Of a stretch of 64,000 nt of DNA, positions 32,849 through 41,542 are shown piece after piece (within the stretch, counting starts at the first letter, position 1; each line of letters starts with the position of its first letter). The position numbers and the translations under genes were made by a program. The notes under the pieces were generated by a model, which searched no databases, was not told the origin of the DNA, and was given only the letters and a program-made list of their open reading frames with translations. The stretch covers positions 166,386 through 230,385 of the forward strand of contig NZ_JBLAVB010000008.1 of NCBI RefSeq assembly GCF_047263945.1, written 5' to 3'. The stretch comes from Rhodospirillum sp047263945 (GTDB lineage: Bacteria > Pseudomonadota > Alphaproteobacteria > Rhodospirillales > Rhodospirillaceae).

Positions 32849-34276
32849 ATGGATACCGAAATGCTCATCGGCTCGGCCTTCGTCAAGGGAGAGGAGCAGG
32901 AGGAAACGATCCTGAACCCGAGAACCGCTGAAACCATTCTTGATCTGCCGGAGGCGTCACCCGCCCAGATCGACGCGGCGATTGGCTCGGCCAAGGCCGC
33001 CTTCTCGGGCTGGTCGAGGACGACCCCGGCGGACCGGTCCGGCTATCTCCTGAAGATCGCCGACGCCATCGAAGCCGAGGCAGAGGGCTTTGCGGCGCTG
33101 GAGGCCTTGAATTGCGGAAAGCCCTATACCGCCGTTCTGAACGACGAAATCCCCGCAATTGTCGATTGCTACCGCTTTTTCGCGGGCGCGGTGCGCACCA
33201 TGCCAGGGGCGCTGGCTGGGGAGTACCTCCCTGGCTTGACCTCGATGATCCGCCGGGATCCGGTGGGGGTGATCGGGTCCATCGCGCCGTGGAACTATCC
33301 GCTGATGATGATGGCCTGGAAACTTGCGCCCGCCCTTGCAGGTGGAAATACAGTGGTGTTCAAGCCATCGGAACAGACGCCGCTGACCGCGCTGAAAATG
33401 GCCAAGCTGCTGGCCGCCATCCTCCCGGAAGGCGTGGTCAATATCATTCTCGGTCGGGGTGAAAGCGTGGGCAATGCCCTGATCAACCATCCGTCCATCA
33501 ATATGGTGTCCATCACTGGAGATATCGCCACCGGTAAGAAGGTGCTCCAGGCTGCCGCCAAATCGGTCAAGCGCACCCATCTGGAACTGGGCGGCAAGGC
33601 TCCGGTGGTCATTTATGGGGATGCGGATCTGGAGGCGGCGGTCGCCGGGATCCGAGCCTTCGGGTACTACAACGCGGGGCAGGATTGCACGGCGGCTTGC
33701 CGGATTTACGCCCATAAGTCCGTGTACGACAAGTTCGTCGCGGACCTGTCGTCGGCGGTGTCCACCATCCACTACGATGACGCCGACGACAGCAAAAATG
33801 AGATCGGTCCCCTGATTTCCGCACGCCAGCGCGACCGGGTCGCCAGCTTTGTGCAACGGGCCGCCGAGGTCTCGCATATGGAAGTGACGACCGGAGGTGC
33901 TCTGCCGGACGGCCCGGGCTTCTATTACAAGCCAACGGTGATTGCCGGAGCCTTGCAGACGGACGAAGTTGTGCGGCGCGAAATCTTTGGCCCGGTCGTC
34001 TCGGTCACGGCCTTTGGCGACGACGACGATGTGATCGATTGGGCGAACGATTCGGATTACGGCCTCGCGTCTTCGGTGTGGACGAAGGACATTTCCAAGG
34101 CGATGGCCGCCTCGGCGCGGCTGCGTTACGGCTGCACCTGGATCAATACGCATTTTATGCTGTGCAACGAAATGCCGCACGGCGGCTTGAAGCAGTCCGG
34201 CTACGGCAAGGATATGTCGCAATACGCCCTGGAGGACTATACGGTCGTGCGGCACGTCATGATTAATCACGCGTAG
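32849..34276 (+). CDS. patD: Gamma-aminobutyraldehyde dehydrogenase
   Basis: A 475-residue NAD-dependent aldehyde dehydrogenase that closely follows the E. coli PatD (YdcW) sequence, for example IRRDPVGVIGSIAPWNYP, YYNAGQDCTAACRIYA (catalytic Cys) and the C-terminal GYGKDMSQYALEDYTVVRHV. PatD oxidises 4-aminobutanal, made from putrescine by a transaminase, to GABA. The gene order binding protein-ATPase-permease-permease-dehydrogenase equals ydcSTUV-patD, so the operon imports and degrades polyamines. ATG 32849 has AAAGGA upstream. A TIR element begins 28 bp after the stop. Confidence 0.94.
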   Translation: MDTEMLIGSAFVKGEEQEETILNPRTAETILDLPEASPAQIDAAIGSAKAAFSGWSRTTPADRSGYLLKIADAIEAEAEGFAALEALNCGKPYTAVLNDEIPAIVDCYRFFAGAVRTMPGALAGEYLPGLTSMIRRDPVGVIGSIAPWNYPLMMMAWKLAPALAGGNTVVFKPSEQTPLTALKMAKLLAAILPEGVVNIILGRGESVGNALINHPSINMVSITGDIATGKKVLQAAAKSVKRTHLELGGKAPVVIYGDADLEAAVAGIRAFGYYNAGQDCTAACRIYAHKSVYDKFVADLSSAVSTIHYDDADDSKNEIGPLISARQRDRVASFVQRAAEVSHMEVTTGGALPDGPGFYYKPTVIAGALQTDEVVRREIFGPVVSVTAFGDDDDVIDWANDSDYGLASSVWTKDISKAMAASARLRYGCTWINTHFMLCNEMPHGGLKQSGYGKDMSQYALEDYTVVRHVMINHA

Positions 34277-34303
34277 GGCGGAGTGTTGTCTGACGCCCGA
34301 TGG

Positions 34304-34492
34304 AGCACGGTACACGACAGGGGATGATTTCCCGTCACGGGGCTTTGCCCCGTTCCCCCCCCCTCTTTGGCGAGTCTGGGGCCGAAAGGCCCCAGACTCC
34401 GGGCTAAGAAAAATGGGGGTTTGGGGGCATTTGCCCCCAAATGGGCTTGGGCAAGCGCCCAAAAAATATAGGACACTGTCGTGCACGGTGCT
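34304..34492 (+). repeat. 189-bp multi-hairpin element with 17-bp terminal inverted repeats
   Basis: The left end agcacggtacacgacag (34304-34320) and right end ctgtcgtgcacggtgct (34476-34492) are inverted copies matching at 15 of 17 positions. Inside are four hairpins: GGGGC-ttt-GCCCC, TCTGGGGCC-GAAA-GGCCCCAGA, TTTGGGGGC-att-TGCCCCCAAA and TTGGGC-aagc-GCCCAA. No coding capacity is present. Related copies: 47980-48164 (inverted), 51812-51965 (inverted, truncated), 61171-61366. Confidence 0.8.
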
Positions 34493-34498
34493 GATGGC

Positions 34499-34539
34499 GA
34501 CCGAAATGCATGGGGGAAGCCCCATGCATTTTGTCGGTC
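34499..34539. repeat. Long hairpin downstream of the patD element
   Basis: An interrupted palindrome: GACCGA and TCGGTC at the base, then AATGCATGGGG-GAAG-CCCCATGCATT as an 11-bp perfect upper stem. It abuts the TIR element and lies ahead of the tRNA gene on the other strand. It could terminate the patD operon, though no T-run follows. Confidence 0.6.
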
Positions 34540-34657
34540 TATGTTGCGGTCAGCGGTTTGCGCTGGGGACGAACAGGGCTGAGCTGGAGACGCCAAAGCC
34601 CTTCCACCTAGAAAAGGGGGGCGTTGTCTCAAAGCTATGTTTCTAAAGCTGGAAAAT

Positions 34658-34731
34658 TGGAGCGGGTGAGGGGAATCGAACCCCCGTATTCAGCTTGGGA
34701 AGCTGATGTTCTACCATTGAACTACACCCGC
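34658..34731 (-). tRNA. tRNA-Gly (anticodon CCC)
   Basis: The minus strand folds into a full cloverleaf: acceptor stem gcgggtg/cacccgc, D arm with agttcaatggtagaac, anticodon stem tcagc/gctga around loop ttcccaa, giving anticodon CCC (34697-34699), and T arm with gggggttcgattcccc. The 3' CCA is encoded (34658-34660). It reads GGG codons. It is transcribed away from hisS. Confidence 0.96.
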
Positions 34732-34945
34732 CTAGGCGCGTCAGAGCGCGTCCGGTCCATCCATATAGTCGAGCCTCGGGCGTTTGGCAAGCGGTCGATG
34801 TGATGCTTTCTTCAACCCATGCCTCCGCCCATTCTGGACAGGACCGACGCCAGATGGTATCGCGGGAGCCCCCATGGGGGAATGGACGGGTGGAGAGCGG
34901 ATTCTCCCCGTCGTCATGGACCCTTTCGATCCAAGGATAAAGACA

Positions 34946-36193
34946 GTGGCCGCCCTGCAGCCGGTTCGAGGAACCCACGACTATCTGCCCGATGACTCCC
35001 GCGCCCACCGGGCGGTGGAGGACACCGCACGGGAGGTCGCCGAACGCTTCGGCTTTGGCGAGATCATCACCCCCATCTTCGAGTTCACCGATGTGTTCGC
35101 CCGCACCCTGGGCGATACCTCCGATATCGTGACCAAGGAGATGTACACCTTCGAGGACCGCTCCGGTGATCGCCTGACCCTGCGTCCGGAGAATACCGCA
35201 GGCGTAGCCCGGGCCTTTATCTCCGGCGGTTTGGCCCAGAGTGTCCCCGTCAAGCTGTTCTACCGCGGCCCCATGTTCCGCCACGAACGCCCCCAGAAGG
35301 GACGCCTGCGCCAGTTCCATCAGGTTGGCGTCGAACTGCTCGGTGTGGAAGGGCCCCTGGGGGATGTCGATGTGATCTCCCTGGGCTATCAGCTTTTGGA
35401 CGCTTTGGGGTTGACCGGGCGCTCCATCCTGCATCTGAACAGTTTGGGGGACCCGGAAAGCCGTCAGGTCTACCGGGAGGCCCTGGTCGCCTATCTGTCC
35501 GGCCATAAGGACAAGCTCTCCGAAGACAGCCTGACCCGCATGGACCGCAACCCCTTGCGTATCCTCGATTCCAAGGATGAGGGCGACCGGGAGGTGGTTG
35601 CGGGCGCTCCCCTGCTCTCCGATCACCTGAATGCCACCAGTCGGGATTTCATGGAGCGGGTAACCGGCGGCTTGACGGATCTGGGTATCGCCTTCGAATA
35701 CGATCCCAAGCTCGTGCGCGGGCTGGACTACTATTGCCATACCGCCTTTGAGTTCGTGACCACCGATCTGGGCAGCCAGGGAACAATCCTGGCCGGTGGC
35801 CGCTATGATGGGCTGGTCAAGCAGATGGGGGGGCCACCCACGCCGGGTATCGGGTGGGCCGCAGGCGTGGAACGTCTGGCCATGCTGCGGGGTGAGGACG
35901 CCGTGACCGCGCCGCGTGCCATTGCCATGATCCCCACCGGGGCCGATGTGGAAAGCGAGGCCCTCAAGCTTGCTGACCGTCTGCGCCGGGCCGGGTTCAC
36001 CCTGGACCTGGGCTATTCCGGGAACATGGGCAAGCGCATGAAGCGGGCCAACAAGATCAATGCCCGGGCGGCCATCATCGTCGGAAGTGACGAACTGGCC
36101 CAAGGCACCGTGGCCGTCCGTGACCTGGATAGCGGGGATCAGGAAACCGTCGCCCTGTCGGCGCTGGAGGCGGTCCTGGTTCGCTTCCGTTAG
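34946..36193 (+). CDS. hisS: Histidine-tRNA ligase
   Basis: A class II aminoacyl-tRNA synthetase of about 415 residues. Motif 1 is near EIITPIFEFTDVFARTLGD, motif 2 is YRGPMFRHERPQKGRLRQF, the histidine-binding block is LVRGLDYYCHTAFEF, and motif 3 is GGRYDGL ... GIGWAAGVERL; a C-terminal anticodon-binding domain follows. I chose GTG 34946 (VAALQPVRGTHDY) because AAGGA lies 8-9 nt upstream and homologues start there; ATG 34916 would add ten residues. It opens the conserved hisS-hemA-prfA-prmC cluster. Confidence 0.95.
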   Translation: MAALQPVRGTHDYLPDDSRAHRAVEDTAREVAERFGFGEIITPIFEFTDVFARTLGDTSDIVTKEMYTFEDRSGDRLTLRPENTAGVARAFISGGLAQSVPVKLFYRGPMFRHERPQKGRLRQFHQVGVELLGVEGPLGDVDVISLGYQLLDALGLTGRSILHLNSLGDPESRQVYREALVAYLSGHKDKLSEDSLTRMDRNPLRILDSKDEGDREVVAGAPLLSDHLNATSRDFMERVTGGLTDLGIAFEYDPKLVRGLDYYCHTAFEFVTTDLGSQGTILAGGRYDGLVKQMGGPPTPGIGWAAGVERLAMLRGEDAVTAPRAIAMIPTGADVESEALKLADRLRRAGFTLDLGYSGNMGKRMKRANKINARAAIIVGSDELAQGTVAVRDLDSGDQETVALSALEAVLVRFR

Positions 36194-36205
36194 GGGTCCC
36201 TCCCC

Positions 36206-37525
36206 ATGGACGAGGGATCAATGGAAACGGATCGCGCAGGCCTGGAGGGATACGCCTTGGTGGAGGTCAACCACCGGTGCACCCCCATGGGTCTGCGCGA
36301 CCGTCTCGCCCTCGACGATCCCGGTACGGCTGCCCTGCTCGCCCTGCTGAAGGAGCGGGGAGTGCCCGAGGCTGTGGTTCTGGCCACCTGTGATCGGGTG
36401 CAGATCTGCGCCCATGGCGCTGTCGCCGCCCCCCTTGCCCGGATCCTGCTGGATACGCTCCTGGATTGGGGGGGGCTGGCTCCCGGATCTCTGGAAGGAG
36501 TCCATCTGACGCTTCTGGGGGCAGCGGTCCCCGCCCATGTCTTTCGGGTTGCGGCCTCCCTGGACAGTCAGGTGATCGGCGAACCCCATGTTTTGGGGCA
36601 AGTGAAGGCCGCCCACCGTCTGGCCCGGGATGCAGGCATGGTCAAAGACGACCTCGAAGCCCTGCTGGCGGCGGCCTATGGCGCGGCCAAGACCGCCCGG
36701 GCGGAAACGGCGATCGCAGAGGGGGCGGTCAGTATTGCCTCGGCGGCGACGCGGGTTGCCCGGGACCTGCATGGCGACCTGTCCGGCGTGACCCTCCTGT
36801 TCCTGGGAACCCAGGACATGGGGGAGTTGGTGGTCGAGCAATTGCGTGCCGCTGGGGTGGGGCATGTGATCGTCTGCGCCCCCCGTCGTCCCCGGGCCGA
36901 GGCCGTTGCCGCGCGGATGGGGGTTTCCGTGGCCGACCACGGGGATTTGATGAATTTATTGGTGAGCGCGGATATCGTGGTTGTCGGGCTGGGCGGAGGG
37001 GCCGTGGCCTTGGGAGAGGAGGCCATGCGTGCCGCCCTGAAGCGCCGTCGAAACGCGCCGGTGTTGGTGGTCGATACGGGCATCCCGTCCAATGTCGACC
37101 CCGGCGTGCAGCGGCTGGACGCAGCCTTTCTCTACGACCTGACCGATCTGGAGGCTGTGGCCGAGAAGGGGCGGGCGAGCCGGGACACCGCAGCCCATGC
37201 GGCGGAAGCTCTGGTGGCCCGGGCCGTGGAGGCCTTCGTCAAGGACCGGGGGGGGCGGGTGGCGGGGCCAGCGATCGCCGCCTTGCATGCCCTGTTCGAG
37301 GCCAATCGGGCTCGAGCCTTGGCCGAGGCGCCAAATGATGCGGAGAAGGCCACCCGTTTGCTGGTGGGGCGGCTGTTGCATGGTCCCTCCAAGGCCCTGC
37401 GGGCCATCGCTGCGGAAGGCGGCGACCCGACGGGGGCGGAGGCCTTGATCAGACGACTGTTTACACTGCCCCCTGACGACGGATCGCCAGGGGTGGGAGA
37501 GGATAAGGAAGAAGACAGACCATGA
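36206..37525 (+). CDS. hemA: Glutamyl-tRNA reductase-like protein (divergent)
   Basis: A 439-residue protein with the overall plan of glutamyl-tRNA reductase, which makes glutamate semialdehyde for tetrapyrroles. The catalytic-Cys segment reads VLATCDRVQIC (usual STCNRTE), the substrate loop SLDSQVIGEPHVLGQVKAAH is well conserved, and AEGAVSIASAA is present. The NADPH site reads LFLGTQDMGELV where GAGEMG is usual, and the following VVGLGGGAVAL replaces the common STASPHP. A C-terminal helical dimerisation region follows. Most alphaproteobacteria make aminolevulinate with ALA synthase, so this protein may be a specialised paralogue. It overlaps prfA by 4 bp. An alternative start at ATG 36221 is possible. 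Confidence 0.85.
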   Translation: MDEGSMETDRAGLEGYALVEVNHRCTPMGLRDRLALDDPGTAALLALLKERGVPEAVVLATCDRVQICAHGAVAAPLARILLDTLLDWGGLAPGSLEGVHLTLLGAAVPAHVFRVAASLDSQVIGEPHVLGQVKAAHRLARDAGMVKDDLEALLAAAYGAAKTARAETAIAEGAVSIASAATRVARDLHGDLSGVTLLFLGTQDMGELVVEQLRAAGVGHVIVCAPRRPRAEAVAARMGVSVADHGDLMNLLVSADIVVVGLGGGAVALGEEAMRAALKRRRNAPVLVVDTGIPSNVDPGVQRLDAAFLYDLTDLEAVAEKGRASRDTAAHAAEALVARAVEAFVKDRGGRVAGPAIAALHALFEANRARALAEAPNDAEKATRLLVGRLLHGPSKALRAIAAEGGDPTGAEALIRRLFTLPPDDGSPGVGEDKEEDRP

Positions 37526-38586
37526 GTTTAGAAGAAAATCTCTCCCGGGTGGTGGCCCGGTACGACGAATTGCGGTCGTTGTTGTCCTCCAGCACTGGAG
37601 GCGGCGAGGATTTCGTGCGCATGTCCAAGGAATTGTCGGATCTGACTCCCATTGTCGAGGCCATTGATGCGCTCAACGATGCGAAGGCCGAGTTGGAAGA
37701 CAGCAAAGCCCTGCTCAGTGATCCGGACATGAAGGACTTGGCGCGCGAAGAAATCGATCGTCTGGAAGACCTGGTCCCCACATTGGAACACCAGGTGAAA
37801 GTCCTTTTATTGCCCAAGGACGAGGCCGATGACCGGGGTGTGATCCTGGAAGTCCGGGCCGGGACCGGCGGCGACGAAGCGGCCCTGTTCGCTGCGGAGC
37901 TGTTGCGCATGTATGAACGCCATGCCCAGGACCATGGCTGGCGGTTCGAGGTTATGGATGTCAACGAAACCGACATCGGCGGTTTGAAGGAAGCCAGTGC
38001 CAGCATTTCCGGCAAGGGAGTCTTTGCCAAGCTCAAGTTCGAATCCGGCGTCCACCGGGTCCAGCGGGTGCCGGTGACGGAGGGGGGAGGACGCATCCAC
38101 ACCTCGGCGGCCACCGTGGCCGTCCTGCCCGAGGCGGAGGAGGTCGACGTGACCATCGACGAAAAGGATCTGCGTATCGATACCTATCGCTCCCAAGGCG
38201 CGGGCGGGCAGCATGTGAACACCACCGACAGCGCCGTGCGCATTACCCACGTGCCGACCGGGGTCGTGACCCAATGTCAGGAAGAAAAGTCCCAGCATAA
38301 GAACAAGGCCAAGGCCATGAAGATGCTGATGGCCAAGTTGTACGACACCGCACGGCAAAATGCCGACGACGAGCGGGCCGCAGCGCGGAAAAGTCAGGTG
38401 GGGTCCGGCGACCGGTCCGAGCGCATCCGCACCTATAATTTCCCCCAAGGCCGGGTGACCGATCACCGTATCGGCTTGACCCTGCATCGCCTGCCGGAGG
38501 TCATGGCCGGGACAGCGCTGGACGAGGTCATCGATCCGCTGATCGCGGAGGATCAGGCCGCCCGTCTGGCGGAACTCGGCAGGTGA
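37522..38586 (+). CDS. prfA: Peptide chain release factor 1
   Basis: A 354-residue class I release factor for UAA and UAG. The stop-codon-recognition tripeptide region reads RVPVTEGGGRIHTS (PVT), and the catalytic GGQ is in GAGGQHVNTTDSAVR. The start overlaps the hemA-like stop and the stop overlaps prmC, the methylase that modifies the GGQ glutamine. Length and order are standard. Confidence 0.97.
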   Translation: MSLEENLSRVVARYDELRSLLSSSTGGGEDFVRMSKELSDLTPIVEAIDALNDAKAELEDSKALLSDPDMKDLAREEIDRLEDLVPTLEHQVKVLLLPKDEADDRGVILEVRAGTGGDEAALFAAELLRMYERHAQDHGWRFEVMDVNETDIGGLKEASASISGKGVFAKLKFESGVHRVQRVPVTEGGGRIHTSAATVAVLPEAEEVDVTIDEKDLRIDTYRSQGAGGQHVNTTDSAVRITHVPTGVVTQCQEEKSQHKNKAKAMKMLMAKLYDTARQNADDERAAARKSQVGSGDRSERIRTYNFPQGRVTDHRIGLTLHRLPEVMAGTALDEVIDPLIAEDQAARLAELGR

Positions 38587-39464
38587 CAGAGATCCTGGGG
38601 GAGGGGGCTGCGATCCGTTTCGGGGAGTGGCTGACGCAGGCGGCCGCACGGTTGTTGGCTGCGGACGTGGAGGACTCCCGGCGGGATGCCCGACTGCTGG
38701 CCGCCCATGCTTTGGGCGTCTCGGCGGGATCCTTGCTCACCGCCGGGGATCGCATTCTGACGGTGGACGAGCAGGCGGTGCTGGAGCGGCTCATCGCCCG
38801 GCGGGCGGGGCGGGAGCCCGTCTCGCGCATCCTCGGGCGCCGGGGGTTCTGGTCGCTGGATTTGGCTTTGGGACCCGATACCCTGGACCCCCGGCCTGAT
38901 ACGGAAGTTCTGGTGGAGCTGGCCCTGGATGCCTTGCCCGAGCGGGGAGCTCCTGGGCGAATTCTCGACCTGGGAACCGGAACGGGGTGCATTCTGTTGG
39001 CTCTGTTGACGGAAAGACCGAATGCGACGGGGATTGGGGTGGATATTGCTGCGGGTGCCGTGGCCGTCGCTCGGGACAATGCGCGGTCCATTGGGCTGGA
39101 GGATCGGGCGGTGTTCGTCGAGGGCAATTGGACCGATGGCCTTGAGGGAGTGTTTGACTTGGTGGTGTCCAATCCGCCCTATATTCCCCATGGGGACATG
39201 GCGGGGCTGGAGCGGGAGGTGATTGCCTTTGATCCCCACAGGGCCTTGGATGGGGGCACCGATGGCCTCGACCCCTATCGGATCCTGGTTGGGACGGTGC
39301 CTCGGCTGCTTCGACCGGGGGGGTGCATTGCGGTGGAGTTTGGTATGGGGCAGGGGGGAGCTGTCGCGGAAATTTTCGATGGGGGGGGCTTTGAATGGCT
39401 CGAAACACGGCGAGATCTGTCCGATTTGGAGCGCTGTTCCTTGTACAGATGGGGAAGATTGTGA
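38583..39464 (+). CDS. prmC: Release factor glutamine methyltransferase
   Basis: A 293-residue SAM-dependent enzyme that N5-methylates the GGQ glutamine of release factors. The N-terminal helical domain ends near GREPVSRILGRRGFWSLDL, the SAM-binding motif is ILDLGTGTGCILLALL, and the catalytic NPPY is in LVVSNPPYIPHGDM. It starts with GTG overlapping the prfA TGA (GTGA). It is the last gene of the translation cluster; about 800 bp without a gene follow. Confidence 0.95.
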   Translation: MTEILGEGAAIRFGEWLTQAAARLLAADVEDSRRDARLLAAHALGVSAGSLLTAGDRILTVDEQAVLERLIARRAGREPVSRILGRRGFWSLDLALGPDTLDPRPDTEVLVELALDALPERGAPGRILDLGTGTGCILLALLTERPNATGIGVDIAAGAVAVARDNARSIGLEDRAVFVEGNWTDGLEGVFDLVVSNPPYIPHGDMAGLEREVIAFDPHRALDGGTDGLDPYRILVGTVPRLLRPGGCIAVEFGMGQGGAVAEIFDGGGFEWLETRRDLSDLERCSLYRWGRL

Positions 39465-40282
39465 AAAACCCGCTGACAGGATGGGGGTTCAGTGAAAAAA
39501 GGTCTGGAAAAAAGACCAAGGGACGAATAGGGTTCTAACGAACGCGAAGGAAATCCTCGTATCTCCTCAAGGGGAAGAGGGCCTCGTCGGGATCCCCAGG
39601 AAAAGCCGTGCAGACCTTCTCTCAACGGGAAGGCCCCGTCGGGTTGGGCCGAGGGGAGTGTCGAGCCGGAGGAAAACGGGGTATCGGGCATGAATTGGGA
39701 ACGGCGTGGCCGGTTCCCGATAAAAATACCGGATCGGTGGGGGCCGCCGGACTCGCGACAGACGGATGGAATTGGGTGGGAGATCCTGGGTGGGGCTCCG
39801 AAAGCCGTTTGGCGCGCTGGTTGAGATAACGGGAACGATCAGATTCGAAGGCAACCGAATCGCAGTGGTTGTCGTGATGGGCTTGGTCCCATGATCGGCG
39901 ACCTGCCCTTTTGTTCAGGGGGACACCTTTGGACAGGGAATACGATGCGGATTTCAATAACGCTCCTCTTTCGGGGGAGACGCCTTCGCGGATCTTGCGG
40001 AGGGAAATGGAACGGAGCCGTGCAGTGATTGCCGGACTCGTTCGACTTGACTGCAACCGGATGGTCTTCCGGTTTGGTTTTGGGTCTATGTCCGTGGAAA
40101 CACGGGATTTGGGTCCGACACGCGCCACCTGGATGGCGTCGGGACTGGTGGTCCGCTGGTTTGGCGGATACCCCGTTCCAAACGTCCGATCGCCGGTTTA
40201 GGACAAAAGGGGGGAAATCCCCTTCCGATTACGGCGCGAACCACTGTTTATCCTATCGTCACCATAGAGATTTGACGGCACC
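39465..40282. other. Gene-free stretch before the DUF4167 gene
   Basis: About 800 bp without a credible gene. A frame at 39911-40201 has atypical residue composition and no domain. Minor stems include GGGAAC...GTTCCC at 39697-39718 followed by gataaaaat (possible weak terminator for prmC) and AAGGGG-ggaaat-CCCCTT near 40209-40226. Nothing else is recognised; a long leader or small RNA is possible. Confidence 0.4.
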
Positions 40283-41302
40283 ATGAAAAATGCGAACAAC
40301 AGAGGTCGTCCCCGCGGCCGCAGCAATAGCAATATGAACGGTAAACGCCCGCCCAATCGGAACCAGGTTTTCGATAGCAATGGTCCGGGAATTCGGGTGC
40401 GTGGGAACGCCCAGCAATTGGTCGAAAAATATCTGGCGATGGCCCGGGACGCATCCTCCCAGGGGGATCGGGTGCTGACGGAGAATTGCTACCAGCATGC
40501 AGACCATTATCAGCGTGTTCTCAATGCCCTGACCGGACGCTATATCAAGCCTGATGATCAGCAGCAATCCTCGCCCAATATGGATGACGATGAGTTTGGT
40601 GACGACGAGGATGGGGGCGAGTCCTACATCGATCCCAATGGCGAACAGCCTCGCGAGCAGCGGGAGTACCGTGAACAACGGGAACCTCGGGAGCAGCGCG
40701 AGCCCCGCGAGCCTCGAGGTCGGGGGGGCCGCCGGAGCCGTCAGGATCGGTCCGACCGTCCGGAACGGACAGAACGTCAGGACCGCCCGGAACGGACAGA
40801 GCGCCAGGACCGTCCGGAACGGTCAGAACGTCAGGACCGTCCGGAACGGTCAGAGCGCCAGGATCGTCCGGAACGGTCAGAGCGCCAGGATCGTCCGGAA
40901 CGGTCAGAGCGCCAGGATCGTCCGGAGCGGTCAGAGCGTCAGGACCGTCCGGAACGGACAGAGCGTGAAGACCGAGCGGCAGCCCCCGCAGCCGAGGGCA
41001 AGAGCGATGTCGAAGAGCGGCCCGTAACCCCGGTGGAGGCTCAAGGGGAGACACCCGTTGCGTCGACGCCCCCGGAAGCCCCTGTTGCTGCGCCCCCGGA
41101 GGCTCCTAAGGAGGCTCCGGCTTCTTCGGATACGACGGAACAGTCGTCGGTAGGGGCCGCGGACGCGGCAGAGAAGCCCGTTCGGCCCCGCCGTCGCCGT
41201 CGGACGGCTGCGGAAATGGCCGAAGCCCGGGCTGCCAAGGAAGCCGCCAAGAAAGAGAGTGGGTCTGAGGAAAAAGCGGAGAACCAGAACGTTCCCGCCT
41301 AA
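40283..41302 (+). CDS. DUF4167 protein with a charged tandem-repeat domain
   Basis: A 339-residue protein. Residues 1-90 match DUF4167, an alphaproteobacterial family (RGRSNSNMNGKRPPNRNQVFDSNGPGIRVRGNAQQLVEKY, here quoted only in part as key blocks FDSNGPGIRVRGNAQQ and EKYLAMARDA). The basic start suggests RNA or ribosome binding. Residues about 150-232 are nine-residue repeats of the QDRPERSER type, followed by an acidic, Pro/Ala-rich linker and a lysine/arginine-rich tail (PRRRRRTAAEMAEARAAK). The middle and tail are probably disordered. The TAA stop (41300-41302) is part of a palindromic repeat. Confidence 0.88.
   Translation: MKNANNRGRPRGRSNSNMNGKRPPNRNQVFDSNGPGIRVRGNAQQLVEKYLAMARDASSQGDRVLTENCYQHADHYQRVLNALTGRYIKPDDQQQSSPNMDDDEFGDDEDGGESYIDPNGEQPREQREYREQREPREQREPREPRGRGGRRSRQDRSDRPERTERQDRPERTERQDRPERSERQDRPERSERQDRPERSERQDRPERSERQDRPERSERQDRPERTEREDRAAAPAAEGKSDVEERPVTPVEAQGETPVASTPPEAPVAAPPEAPKEAPASSDTTEQSSVGAADAAEKPVRPRRRRRTAAEMAEARAAKEAAKKESGSEEKAENQNVPA
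40739..40972 (+). repeat. 27-bp in-frame tandem repeats in the DUF4167 gene
   Basis: Eight units of about 27 bp encode QDRPER(T/S)ER; the first is longer (QDRSDRPERTER). Adjacent units differ mostly by synonymous C/T or A/G changes, so copy number probably varies by slippage. The translated region is alternately acidic and basic. Confidence 0.92.
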
Positions 41303-41361
41303 AGTGTTCCGAGATCAAGTTGGGCCAAGACGTGCCGAACTTGATCTCGAAGGTCCTCTAA
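41299..41361. repeat. Palindromic repeat overlapping the DUF4167 stop codon
   Basis: Arms run ctaaagtgttccgagatcaa ... ttgatctcgaaggtcctcta. The element is the same family as 24342-24405 and 20229-20290. Its CTAA border supplies the TAA stop. Confidence 0.85.
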
Positions 41362-41431
41362 GAGTCCGACGGTGACGACGACGGTATTGAAACAATGAGA
41401 GTTGTTTCTGGTTGGTCTCTAAAGACATCAA

Positions 41432-41464
41432 GGCTGCGCCCCGGTTTGGGGCGCGGCCTTTTTT
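41432..41464 (+). terminator. Rho-independent terminator
   Basis: A GC-rich stem GGCTGCGCCCC / GGGGCGCGGCC with loop ggttt ends in six T. It follows the DUF4167 gene and would end the translation-cluster transcript. Confidence 0.92.
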
Positions 41465-41491
41465 CATGTCTGTTTGGAGTGTAGCGACGGT

Positions 41492-41542
41492 TTTAGAGTG
41501 AAATGGGGCCAGCTTGTTCCAAGCTGATCCCATTTCACTCTA
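41492..41542. repeat. Palindromic repeat overlapping the exporter stop codon
   Basis: Arms run ttagagtgaaatggggccag and ctgatcccatttcactctag, a near copy of 24281-24329. On the minus strand its CTAGAGTGA border encodes the last residues and the TGA stop of the exporter gene. Confidence 0.9.

Noticed and set aside
32957..34525. 522-codon open frame on the minus strand
   Set aside because: It is antisense to patD and runs into the repeat element; no recognisable domain.
39911..40201. 96-codon open frame before the DUF4167 gene
   Set aside because: No ribosome site or domain; residue composition resembles random translation.
40739..40972. Regular repeats considered as a CRISPR array
   Set aside because: Units are contiguous, in-frame 27-bp coding repeats without spacers; no cas genes are present.
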